A stretch of DNA of 64,000 bases from SZUA-370 sp034003955 (GTDB lineage Bacteria; Spirochaetota; Spirochaetia; Treponematales; UBA12059): contig JAVEXO010000010.1 of the NCBI GenBank assembly GCA_034003955.1, positions 5,152 through 69,151 of the forward strand, read 5' to 3'. The notes below the pieces were generated by a model, which saw only the letters and a list, made by a program, of their open reading frames with translations, did not search any database and was not told where the DNA came from. The position numbers were made by a program, and so were the translations under genes. How positions within the stretch are numbered: the stretch's first letter is position 1; each line of letters begins with the position of its first letter. This document shows, one piece after another, positions 1 to 7,539 of this stretch.

Positions 1-547
1 CGTGGAAGGGGCAGCGGCCAGCATAGTCGTCATCCGGCTCTCGTGGCACCGGCACATGGCCAGTCTCCGGATGCCCCGCACCGTGCAACAGGCTGCCGTT
101 GGATACGATACCGCCCCCGATGCCGGTGCCAACCGTGACGTATACATGGTCTGTAAGACCCATGGATGCTCCCCATAGGCCCTCCGCCAGGGCTGCTGCG
201 TTGACGTCTGTATCTATGCACGCGTGGAGACCCAAAGCCTTCTTTAGTTCTAAAGGAAGATCGAAGCCTGCCCAGCCTGGTTTTGGAGTCGGGCCAATCC
301 TGCCCCAGGCTCCATGGCCGTACCTTCCTGCCAGAGGACCGAACGAGGCGACGCCAAGAGCATCGGCCTGTCCATGCCTCTGGAAGGCCAGCTTAAACCA
401 TGAGGCTATCGCTGCTATCGTAGTTTTTGGGTCGCCCGTGGGAATGCGGGTCTTCTCCAGGATGACAGGTTTGGCTTCACCGGCTGAGTCCTCGAGGATG
501 CCGAGCACAAACTTGGTGCCTCCTGCCTCGATTGCCGCTATTTTCAT
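1..547 (-). CDS. ROK-family sugar kinase, fructokinase type (C-terminus cut by window edge)
   Basis: Reading the minus strand from the ATG at 547 gives about 182 residues with no stop before the edge. The start carries the ROK phosphate-binding motif as EAGGTK (about residues 7-12). A later VTVGTGIGGGIV segment is the second ATP/sugar motif, followed by GHPETGH and a CPFH element next to an acidic stretch. In the YdhR/GmuE/ScrK fructokinase branch of ROK kinases that element belongs to the structural zinc site. The family phosphorylates hexoses, here most likely fructose, with ATP in the cytoplasm; the exact sugar is inferred. The start lies 5 bases after the stop of the GNAT gene, so the two are probably cotranscribed. 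Confidence 0.85.
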   Translation of the reverse strand, partial: MKIAAIEAGGTKFVLGILEDSAGEAKPVILEKTRIPTGDPKTTIAAIASWFKLAFQRHGQADALGVASFGPLAGRYGHGAWGRIGPTPKPGWAGFDLPLELKKALGLHACIDTDVNAAALAEGLWGASMGLTDHVYVTVGTGIGGGIVSNGSLLHGAGHPETGHVPVPREPDDDYAGRCPFH

Positions 548-552
548 GGTTG

Positions 553-1065
553 CTACTCTTTTGATACGTCGGATGCACCATGCTGCTTGTGTTCGGGAGC
601 CTTTGGCATGGCGAGGGAAACAGACTTGACGTAGATGTAGTAATCGTTTTCAGGAGCGTAGAAGTCTGGAATATGGCCTATTGTCTGAAAGCCTGTGGAC
701 AGGAAGAAGTTGTCTCCGACAGCCTCCTCCTTGACTTGGGATGTTTCTATACGTATGACAGAATAGCTTCCCTTCTCGAGTAGCCTTTCTTCAAGCAACT
801 CTATGAGCCTGGGCCCCACCGCCTTGTTGCGGTAATCTCGACCTACCACGAAGGCACGAACATCGTATGTAAAATCTGTATTGGGGGATCTGTAGTATAG
901 ACAGAAGCCGGCTAGCAGGGCGCCGTCTCTGAGCTCAATCAATTCAAATGGTGCACCTGGGTTCTCTTTCCATGTGGCTAAGGCTTCCCTTAGAATATCC
1001 AGTTCTATGTCTCGGTATGCGCCTGTTTCAAGTGAAAGCAGCTCATATTCACGAATATTTATCAT
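553..1065 (-). CDS. GNAT-family N-acetyltransferase
   Basis: About 170 residues starting MINIREYELL. An AAGGA stretch 8-9 bases before this ATG makes it a better start than the in-frame codon at 1092. The layout is GNAT-like: an acidic strand with LLAGFCLYY, then VRAFVVGRDYRNKAVGPRLI, which is the acetyl-CoA pyrophosphate-binding region (Q/RxxGxG/A type), then FLSTGFQTIGHIPDFY near the C-terminus. Such enzymes move an acetyl group from acetyl-CoA to an amine; no substrate can be named. The gene sits directly upstream of the ROK kinase in an apparent two-gene unit. Confidence 0.75.
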   Translation of the reverse strand: MINIREYELLSLETGAYRDIELDILREALATWKENPGAPFELIELRDGALLAGFCLYYRSPNTDFTYDVRAFVVGRDYRNKAVGPRLIELLEERLLEKGSYSVIRIETSQVKEEAVGDNFFLSTGFQTIGHIPDFYAPENDYYIYVKSVSLAMPKAPEHKQHGASDVSKE

Positions 1066-1495
1066 CTTGTTATTCCTTAAGCAAGCCCGCAATACCAGGC
1101 ATTTTTAATGAGAATCCACCGCATACATGGTAAGCGTAGTTCAGGGCTTGGCTTTTTTAATATGCAAAACCAATCTCAAAAGCTATATCTTTTGAAATCG
1201 ACTACACTTTTATTCTAGCCTATGATCTTGTAATTGTACACAAGAGAGCCTTTTTTACTGAGGATCGGCCCTGGAAGTTGGTTCATTGTCGAAATTGTTG
1301 AAACATACGGTGTATACTATGGTAATCCTGTGGCTCTTAGGCTTGCCTTTGGGTAGTGATGTTCAGGGCCAGGGAGACATTACATGTCAATGTATTTATG
1401 TTTTAGGCCGAAATATAATAAGAGCCAAAAATAAAATGGCTGTGGAAGCTTCTGTCGTGCATACGGTGGAAGCCCCAAGGCAAGGATGGATTAGC
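1066..1495. other. Intergenic region of about 430 bases between divergent genes
   Basis: AT-rich spacer between the GNAT gene and the amidohydrolase, which point away from each other. The coding frame of the amidohydrolase stays open back to a TTG at 1286, but the extra 70 residues do not resemble the family and contain a chance hydrophobic stretch, so I treat them as untranslated. The sequence should hold two divergent promoters; no pair of -35/-10 boxes is good enough to call. Confidence 0.4.
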
Positions 1496-2719
1496 ATGAC
1501 GAGTTATTCGATCAAGAATGCCGACCTCGCGAGCGGTGACAGCATACACAGAGGTGGCGCCGTATCAGTGCTCGGAAAAAATCTGACGAGTGACAAGGTG
1601 GTGGGACCGGTCTTTGATTTAAAGGGCGCATCCTTCATCTATCCGGCTCTTATAAACATCCATGATCACTTTAGAGGGAACTACCTTCCTCGGGTTGGTC
1701 CTAAGGATGATAAATTCTATCTTAACTGGGCGCCTTGGGATGCAGATCTCAAGTCGTCTCCAGTCTACGAAGAGCGATCTAATATAAATGTAGAACAGAT
1801 GTATTTTCTGTCCGCGTATAAGAATCTGTTTTCAGGTGTGGCTACGGCTAACGACCATTTTCCCCATGAGATAAATGGTGCCTACCTTAAGCGGCTCCCC
1901 ATCAGAGCCATAGAAGAGTATTCACTTTCCCATGAGTGTTCATCATTCGATCTCCAATGGGGAGACGGCATAGAGATAGAGCATGCCTTGGCAGTTGAAA
2001 ACAACTGGCCGTATATTACCCATCTTGAGGAGGGTTTCGATCCCGAATCACAGGATGGTATCGGTATTCTGGAGCGACTCAAGTGCCTCGATTCACATTG
2101 CGTATTTATCCATTGCATAGGATTCTCTGAAGATGATATCAAGAAGACGGCTAAGGCCGGAGCGTCTATTTCATGGTGTCCCGCTTCAAACTACTTCATG
2201 TTCAACGTCACCTGCAAGATTAGAAAGATGCTCAAGGCCGGTATAAACGTGGCCATTGGTACCGATTCTTCGGCTACCGGTTCTGTTAATCTCCTGGCCG
2301 AGATGAAATATGCCCGTTCTGTATACCGTGACATGTATGGCGAGGATCTGTCGGCTAAGCTTCTTTTCGACATGGTGACCAGGAATCCGGCCAAGGCTTT
2401 CCGTATGGAGAAGCGCATCGGAGAACTGGAACCTGGCATGAATGCCGATATACTCATCATGAAGGCTAGGAAGGATGAGCCGTACGAGAATTTGGCGGCT
2501 GCATCCATGGAAGACATAGAATTCCTGTCTGTTGACGGTATGCCGGTGCTAGCCGATGAGCGATTCGTAGAACTGCTCCCAAAAAAGACAGAATACGAAG
2601 AGGTGGTCGTGGCCGGGCGGTCTCTGTTCGTCAAGGGCGCTCCGCTTAGTCTGTACAGGGGAATCAGGGATGCGCTTGGCTTCAAAAAGCGCCTTGATTA
2701 TCTTCCGTTCGATTGTTGA
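1496..2719 (+). CDS. Metal-dependent amidohydrolase (chlorohydrolase/deaminase-like)
   Basis: From the ATG at 1496, with AAGGA about 9 bases upstream, the protein has 407 residues. It begins with the small beta-sandwich typical of the family and enters the TIM barrel at ALINIHDHF. Likely metal ligands are the HxH (residues 56 and 58), His of ITHLEEG (about 176), His of FIHCIGF (about 206) and Asp of GTDSSATG (about 257), followed by the usual closing phrase IGELEPGMNADILIM. These mark the SsnA/TrzN/guanine-deaminase-like branch of cyclic amidohydrolases, which hydrolyse C-N or C-halogen bonds in ring compounds. The substrate is unknown. An upstream in-frame TTG (1286) would add 70 atypical residues. 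Confidence 0.75.
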   Translation: MTSYSIKNADLASGDSIHRGGAVSVLGKNLTSDKVVGPVFDLKGASFIYPALINIHDHFRGNYLPRVGPKDDKFYLNWAPWDADLKSSPVYEERSNINVEQMYFLSAYKNLFSGVATANDHFPHEINGAYLKRLPIRAIEEYSLSHECSSFDLQWGDGIEIEHALAVENNWPYITHLEEGFDPESQDGIGILERLKCLDSHCVFIHCIGFSEDDIKKTAKAGASISWCPASNYFMFNVTCKIRKMLKAGINVAIGTDSSATGSVNLLAEMKYARSVYRDMYGEDLSAKLLFDMVTRNPAKAFRMEKRIGELEPGMNADILIMKARKDEPYENLAAASMEDIEFLSVDGMPVLADERFVELLPKKTEYEEVVVAGRSLFVKGAPLSLYRGIRDALGFKKRLDYLPFDC

Positions 2720-2814
2720 CGATCGGCATGGCTTGATAGCTTTTTATATACTATAATTGGCACGCAGCCTGTGGTAATGAGATTTGGCTGTAATCCAGGA
2801 GTAATGAGGAAACG

Positions 2815-3882
2815 ATGCCCAAGGTAGGGACATACCGCGCTAACTCAGTTATTTACTTCCAGGGAGATCAGGGAGACAGGATCTTCGTTCTCCAACGCGG
2901 CAAGGTGAGCCTTAACTACAACGACATCGAGACAGGCAAACTGATCCGGGAAATAATCCAGACCGGGGAGTTTTTCGGTGTTAAAAGCGCCCTGGGACGC
3001 TATCCACGAGAAGAAAACGCCGTAGTGCTTGAAGATGCCAACGTATTGGCCTTTACCGTAGCCGAGTTTGAAGCCTTCTCCATGTCCAATACCAGGATAA
3101 TTATAAAGATGCTCAAGGTGTTCTCCAACCAGCTTAGGCACATCCACAAGCAGGTAGAGAACCTGATGGAGAACCCCAGCGCCGTCAATTCCGAGATGGG
3201 CCTTTTTAAAACAGGAGAATATTACCTTCGGAGTAGGATGTACTCACAGGCACGCTATGTCCTGGGTCGTTACCTTACCTACTACCCTGCCGGCAAGATG
3301 ACTGAACAGGCAGGACATTACCTGGAAACCGCCGAGGCTTCGTTGGCCAGGTATGGTGACGGCAAGGGTCCCGCCCCACTTGCAGGTGCGAGTCTCGCCT
3401 CCCCATCTAGTTCCCATACACAGGCGCCTCATGATGCCCCGATACCGTCGGCCTCGCCGGTGCAGACGGCCAGACCATCAGAAGGTGCTGGCCTTTCTGA
3501 TGTTGCTAAAGACTACTACAATGCCGTCAGCCTGTTCTCTCAGGAGAGGTACCAGGATGCTCTCAAGGCTCTTAAGACCATTGTAGATGCGGCAGAGGAT
3601 TCTGAATATGTTGGCAAGGCTCAATTTGATATGGGCCGCTGCCTTTTTGCCCTCAGTCAGTGGGATCTTGCCATCAAGCATTTCACCAGCATAGTCCAGA
3701 GTGCGCCCAAGCATCCCGACATGGCAGACATCCTGTACATCATGGGCCAGTCATGGGATAAGAAGGGCGACAGGGAGAAAGCCAAAGCCTTCTTTAAAAA
3801 GGTTCTGTCGATGCCGGGAGACGAGGACTCGAGCGCGCGCATCAAGGCAAAAAAAACGCTTAATGCGTTGGGAGGCGCGTAA
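2815..3882 (+). CDS. Cyclic-nucleotide-binding-domain protein with TPR repeats
   Basis: 355 residues. The first ~115 form a cNMP-binding beta-roll (GDQGDRIFVLQRGKVSLN, then GEFFGVKSALG). The helical part at about 130-180 and the C-terminal part at about 225-355 look like tetratricopeptide repeats of YbgF type (YYNAVSLFSQERYQDAL, AQFDMGRCLFALSQWDLAI, ILYIMGQSWDKKGDREKA). A Pro/Ser/Ala-rich linker lies between. No helix-turn-helix is visible, so it is probably a ligand-sensing adaptor or scaffold, not a transcription factor. The next gene begins 3 bases after the stop and encodes a Crp-like protein with the same sensor domain, suggesting a functional pair. TATAAT-like sequence near 2751 may be the promoter. 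Confidence 0.75.
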   Translation: MPKVGTYRANSVIYFQGDQGDRIFVLQRGKVSLNYNDIETGKLIREIIQTGEFFGVKSALGRYPREENAVVLEDANVLAFTVAEFEAFSMSNTRIIIKMLKVFSNQLRHIHKQVENLMENPSAVNSEMGLFKTGEYYLRSRMYSQARYVLGRYLTYYPAGKMTEQAGHYLETAEASLARYGDGKGPAPLAGASLASPSSSHTQAPHDAPIPSASPVQTARPSEGAGLSDVAKDYYNAVSLFSQERYQDALKALKTIVDAAEDSEYVGKAQFDMGRCLFALSQWDLAIKHFTSIVQSAPKHPDMADILYIMGQSWDKKGDREKAKAFFKKVLSMPGDEDSSARIKAKKTLNALGGA

Positions 3883-3885
3883 GCC

Positions 3886-4533
3886 ATGGCAGACTTAGCC
3901 GGATTCAGCCGCTTTGCGCGCACCTATCAATCAGGTGAAATCATATTCTCGGAATATGAGCCGGGAGACAGTTTCTACCTGATACAGACCGGTCGAGTCC
4001 GAATAACAAAGATAGTCGGAGACATCGAGAAGAATATAGACATCCTGCAGGCTCCAGAAATATTCGGAGAGATGGCCATACTGGAAGGAGCTCCACGCTC
4101 AGCCACGGCCATAGCCCTGGAAACGGCCAAGGTGCTGGAGTTTAACCGCGCCAACTTCGAGATACTGATGATGGGCAACCCCCAGATAGCACTCAGGCTG
4201 CTAAAGGTTTTTACAAAGCGCATATACGACCAGAAACGTCGTTTCATGATACTTACCCTGGATGACCCTCAGGCCAAGATAGCAGACGTGTTCTTGATGC
4301 TTGACGAGACCCAGGGCTCGATGAACCAGAGCGGCGAAGATACGGGTGATAAGCGGGAATTCAAGGTGACGGTTGACGATGTAGCCCACTGGGCAGGCAT
4401 GAACCCCCCCGAGGTTCAGACGCTCCTGGGTCATTTTGCTAATCAGCGTCGTGTAGAATTATACCCAGATCGTATCGTCGTCAAGAACATCAACGACTTC
4501 ATACGATTCGTCAATTCTAAGCGTAAGAAATAG
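3886..4533 (+). CDS. Crp/Fnr-family cyclic-nucleotide-binding regulator
   Basis: 215 residues. An N-terminal cNMP-binding domain is clear (PGDSFYLIQTGRVRITK, then IFGEMAILEGAPRSATAIA, which matches the phosphate-binding cassette GE-AxLx-RSAT). It is followed by a dimer helix and a C-terminal winged-helix region (FKVTVDDVAHWAGMNPPEVQTLL). The conserved cassette suggests that a cyclic nucleotide could be bound. It forms a two-gene unit with the preceding cNMP-TPR protein and ends just before tRNA-Thr. Target genes cannot be inferred. Confidence 0.8.
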   Translation: MADLAGFSRFARTYQSGEIIFSEYEPGDSFYLIQTGRVRITKIVGDIEKNIDILQAPEIFGEMAILEGAPRSATAIALETAKVLEFNRANFEILMMGNPQIALRLLKVFTKRIYDQKRRFMILTLDDPQAKIADVFLMLDETQGSMNQSGEDTGDKREFKVTVDDVAHWAGMNPPEVQTLLGHFANQRRVELYPDRIVVKNINDFIRFVNSKRKK

Positions 4534-4580
4534 CGGCTCTTGCCTCCAATGATGGTTTCCTGTATAGTCTCGCACGAATC

Positions 4581-4653
4581 GCCGAGATAGCTCACTTGGC
4601 AGAGCGGCGCACTCGTAATGCGCAGGTACCGAGTTCGATTCTCGGTCTCGGCT
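4581..4653 (+). tRNA. tRNA-Thr(CGT)
   Basis: The 73 bases fold into a cloverleaf: acceptor arm GCCGAGA with TCTCGGC and discriminator T, D arm GCTC/GAGC, anticodon stem GCGCA/TGCGC around loop CTCGTAA (anticodon CGT, threonine), variable loop AGGTA, and T arm CCGAG-TTCGATT-CTCGG. No CCA is encoded. Confidence 0.95.
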
Positions 4654-4692
4654 TGAATTAACCTGAAGTAAATCCTTTCAGGGAAACGAAAT

Positions 4693-4725
4693 ACGGGGGT
4701 GGCACCAAAATGTCACCCCCGTTTT
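4693..4725 (+). terminator. Rho-independent terminator after tRNA-Thr
   Basis: ACGGGGGTG and CACCCCCGT form a 9-bp GC-rich stem around a 12-base loop, followed directly by TTT. It lies 40 bases after the tRNA and probably ends its transcript. The rest of the gap to 4950 shows nothing recognisable. Confidence 0.7.
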
Positions 4726-4950
4726 CAAAGCCGCAGACCGTAAAACAGACCAGTAACCTGAGTAATTGAGCTTTTCTCCACATTTCCAACCCAAAAACGA
4801 AAACTACCGCCCAAAAAGCATAGTTATCGGTATGAGCCTTTTGTACCTCGTTTAGAACGGATGTCACAGAGGCTCAATTGGAGGAAATATGGGAAGAAAA
4901 AAACTGCCTTACACGATCCTTCCACCTGCTATAAAAGGCGCTTGCATCCT

Positions 4951-5823
4951 CTAGTCCGCCAGGCGGAGCACCTCTGGCCGGTATTCGAAATGGATTCTGT
5001 CGAACCAAAGCCACTTGCCGCCCCATACAAAGCCCTCGGATTCGAAGGCATCGATGAAGGCAGCTGGCACCTGCCATATCTTGTTCTCCGGCAGGCTCCA
5101 CCACTCCTCCACGCCTGCGTCAAAGGCCCAGCGCCAGTAGGCGTACCTTCCCAGGTAGGATCTTGGGATGATGTCTATAGCGCTTCCGTAGCTGTGGTAG
5201 CTACGCCGAGCCGTTCCGGCTATCTCGCGCCAGTGGAAACCCTGGATTTGGGCTAGAGTGGCCACGAAGGTCCGTAAATCGGAGTCTTGGGCTTCTGCCG
5301 CCCGGATGCGCCCTTCGACACGCCCAAGTGGCTCCGTGAGCAGGGAGTGAACCCGGACCCGTTTCCCGAGGAAGCTACGTTCAACCATACGTTTTTCGGC
5401 TTCGGCGGCCGAGGAGATGCCGTACAGCTTGTCAAGAAAGGCGTCGGAGCGGGGGCGGCTGTCAGTGTTTCCTGCCTGGTTCCGCGCTTTCAGCGCTTCG
5501 AGCTGCTGCGGGCTTGGCTCAGGCCGGCTCCAGGGGCCGCGTTTATAGGTGTAGAATCGTATGGGGACAAACTCTTCCCAGCGATCCCGCTCTTCCTCTG
5601 GAAGCATCCTGCCCTCTGCCCAGGAATACCAGTGCTCGCCTATTCGCAGCGCCCATTGGCCCTCACGTGGCTCCCTGGCCTGGATGCGATCGGGATACGC
5701 TTCCGCCAGGGCGCGGACCTCCCGTTCTCCAGGCAGAAAGGGGAATGCCGCCGCCGAAAACAAGCCTAGGGTGAGAGCCGCTGCCGCCATGATAAGGGAC
5801 ATTTTGCCAAGTGTTTTCATCAT
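4951..5823 (-). CDS. Exported M15-family peptidase (D-alanyl-D-alanine carboxypeptidase type)
   Basis: 290 residues with an N-terminal signal peptide (MSLIMAAAALTLGLFSAAAF). The zinc-binding and catalytic set of VanY/M15 peptidases is present: H210 and D217 in SYHSYGSAIDII, and H278 in the closing WFDRIHFEYRP. The family trims the terminal D-Ala from peptidoglycan stem peptides or cleaves short peptides in the periplasm. The enzyme is longer than a minimal M15 domain because of about 120 residues before it. Two adjacent ATG codons (5823 and 5820) are possible starts, and no clear ribosome-binding site decides between them. Confidence 0.8.
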   Translation of the reverse strand: MMKTLGKMSLIMAAAALTLGLFSAAAFPFLPGEREVRALAEAYPDRIQAREPREGQWALRIGEHWYSWAEGRMLPEEERDRWEEFVPIRFYTYKRGPWSRPEPSPQQLEALKARNQAGNTDSRPRSDAFLDKLYGISSAAEAEKRMVERSFLGKRVRVHSLLTEPLGRVEGRIRAAEAQDSDLRTFVATLAQIQGFHWREIAGTARRSYHSYGSAIDIIPRSYLGRYAYWRWAFDAGVEEWWSLPENKIWQVPAAFIDAFESEGFVWGGKWLWFDRIHFEYRPEVLRLAD

Positions 5824-5869
5824 GTATAAGATACAAAAAAGTAAGGCCTGGGCAAACGATCCCCTTCCC

Positions 5870-5898
5870 TTGACGCCCCTTGCCCAATTCCATACCCT
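5870..5898 (+). promoter_or_regulatory. Possible promoter of the HAD nucleotidase gene
   Basis: TTGACG at 5870-5875 and TACCCT at 5893-5898 are 17 bases apart. The -35 box is good but the -10 box is weak. Confidence 0.3.
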
Positions 5899-5930
5899 TC
5901 ATCGTAGATAGTGTAAGGAGCCATCGCCTC

Positions 5931-7292
5931 ATGAGTGTCTATGTTAACCGTTCCCTCAACTTGAAGCAGATATCCCTCATTGGTTTTGACATGGACTACA
6001 CCCTTGTCCGCTACGATTCAGAGGCCTTTGAGTCGCTGACCCATGGTTGTGCCGCCAAGCTGCTAGTGTCTGAGCATGGCTATCCCAAGGCAGTAGAAGA
6101 CTTGGTCTATGACGCGGAGCGTGCACTGGTCGGGCTTGTCATAGACAAACGCAACGGCAATCTGCTCAAGCTAAGCCGCTACGGCAAGGTAAAGATGGCA
6201 TGCCATGGGCTAGAGCCTCTTGACTTCAGGTTGATGAAGAGCGTCTACCAGAATTCTGCCATAGAGTTGTCTGATCCCGCCTTTCTGCCCCTCGATACCC
6301 TCTTTGCCATATCGACAGGGGTTCTGTACTCCCAGGTGATAGACCTGAAAAGCAAGGGAGTGGACCTGCCTAGCTTTGCCAGGATAGCAGAGGATGTGGC
6401 GGAGGCCGTTGATACGGTGCACAGGAATGGCTCCATAAAGAGCGTTGTCAGGAATGATTTTGCACGCTTCGTCATCCAGGATCCACTCGTGCCGGGTCTC
6501 CTGGAACGATACAAGGACTACGGCAAGAAGCTGATGATAATAACCAACTCAGACTATGCCTACACAAAAGCCTTGCTGGAATACGCGCTCGATCCATTCT
6601 GGAAGAACCATAGCAGTTGGCGGGATGTCTTTGACCTGGTCATAACCCTGGCCGACAAGCCTCGTTTCTTTGAATTCCCAAACCGCTTCCTGGCCATAGA
6701 CCCCGATTCAGGGCTCATGAGCAATCACGACGGTTCCGTGGCTACCGGCCTGTTTCAGGGCGGCTGGTTCCAGCCACTGCAACGGGACATGGGGCTGGAT
6801 GGCCGCGAGATACTGTATCTAGGCGATCATATCTACGGCGATGTGGTGTCTATAAAGATGAAGTGCGACTGGAGGACCGGTCTTGTGCTCGATGACCTTA
6901 CCAGGGAGTTGTCGAGCCTCAAGGCGGCAGAAGGCCTGCAAAGAGACATAGACCTGCTGATGGAGCGTAAGGAACATATAGAAAACCAGGTCAACCACAT
7001 GGAACTGGAGCGTTATGAAGGGCAGGCGACAGACAGAAAGGCCTTGGACGCCCTTTTTGAGGAGTCTGATAGCATCAATCTTGCAATATCAGAGAAGTTG
7101 ACAGAGCACCGCCGATTCTTTAATCCCCATTGGGGAGAGGTCTTGCGTGCCGGCCAGGAGGAAAGCCGCTACGCCGGGCAGATAGACGGCTATGCCTGCA
7201 TTTACATGACGAAGGTCTCCGATCTGTACGAATATTCTGCCAAGACATACTTCAGGCCACGGCGCCGGCTCTTACCTCATGAGCTAAGCTGA
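5931..7292 (+). CDS. HAD-superfamily 5'-nucleotidase (HAD-IG type)
   Basis: 453 residues from the ATG at 5931, chosen because AAGGAG lies 10 bases upstream; an in-frame ATG at 5880 has no such site. HAD motif I is FDMDYTL (nucleophile Asp near residue 20, second Asp two later), motif II is the Thr/Asn-Ser of MIITNSD, and motif IV is the acidic YLGDHIYGDV. The length and the gap between motifs fit the cytosolic purine 5'-nucleotidase-like HAD-IG family, which removes phosphate from IMP/GMP-like nucleotides. The region after motif IV (about residues 320-400) is charged and helical. Substrate preference is inferred from family only. Confidence 0.8.
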   Translation: MSVYVNRSLNLKQISLIGFDMDYTLVRYDSEAFESLTHGCAAKLLVSEHGYPKAVEDLVYDAERALVGLVIDKRNGNLLKLSRYGKVKMACHGLEPLDFRLMKSVYQNSAIELSDPAFLPLDTLFAISTGVLYSQVIDLKSKGVDLPSFARIAEDVAEAVDTVHRNGSIKSVVRNDFARFVIQDPLVPGLLERYKDYGKKLMIITNSDYAYTKALLEYALDPFWKNHSSWRDVFDLVITLADKPRFFEFPNRFLAIDPDSGLMSNHDGSVATGLFQGGWFQPLQRDMGLDGREILYLGDHIYGDVVSIKMKCDWRTGLVLDDLTRELSSLKAAEGLQRDIDLLMERKEHIENQVNHMELERYEGQATDRKALDALFEESDSINLAISEKLTEHRRFFNPHWGEVLRAGQEESRYAGQIDGYACIYMTKVSDLYEYSAKTYFRPRRRLLPHELS

Positions 7293-7307
7293 ACACTGCT
7301 GTACCCC

Positions 7308-7336
7308 TTGATTCTGTCTGCCTCTATCACTATACT
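7308..7336 (+). promoter_or_regulatory. Promoter of fusA
   Basis: TTGATT (7308-7313) and TATACT (7331-7336) are separated by exactly 17 bases, close to the sigma-70 consensus. Transcription would begin near 7343, leaving a leader of almost 200 bases before the fusA ATG. Confidence 0.7.
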
Positions 7337-7342
7337 GCGACG

Positions 7343-7539
7343 AGAGTACGTTTCTTTCAATCAACCGCGCTTCCCGCGCAATACCGATGCTTAAACGAAG
7401 CGGCTGCGAAGAACGCGGAGGTTTAGGGCCTTTAAGCCCGTGGGAGCTGGCTCGCGATCCAACTAACAGATCGACGTTACTCAAGGACGGCGTGCCTAGG
7501 GCGCCGGACCATACCCTGTTACTAAGGTAGAGGCAAGAC
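7343..7539 (+). ncRNA. Structured 5' leader of fusA, class unknown
   Basis: This untranslated stretch holds several possible helices: CTTAAAC (7390-7396) with GTTTAGG (7421-7427), GGGC (7426-7429) with GCCC (7436-7439), and GGCG (7489-7492) with CGCC (7502-7505). The first two share two bases, so they could be alternatives. No open frame of note and no known riboswitch motif is visible. The ribosome-binding site AGAGG (7529-7533) lies 6 bases before the ATG. A cis-acting regulatory role is inference. Confidence 0.35.

Noticed and set aside
99..629. 176-residue plus-strand open frame
   Set aside because: It is antisense to the ROK kinase, whose minus-strand reading has clear family motifs.
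1286..1495. 70-residue upstream extension of the amidohydrolase with a signal-like hydrophobic stretch
   Set aside because: It begins at a TTG, does not resemble the family, and a better start with a ribosome-binding site exists at 1496.
5287..5769. 160-residue plus-strand frame opposite the M15 peptidase
   Set aside because: Shadow of the peptidase gene, with no motif, signal or ribosome-binding site.
7343..7539. fusA leader considered as SRP RNA, 6S RNA or a known riboswitch
   Set aside because: None of the conserved cores of those RNAs could be found by eye.
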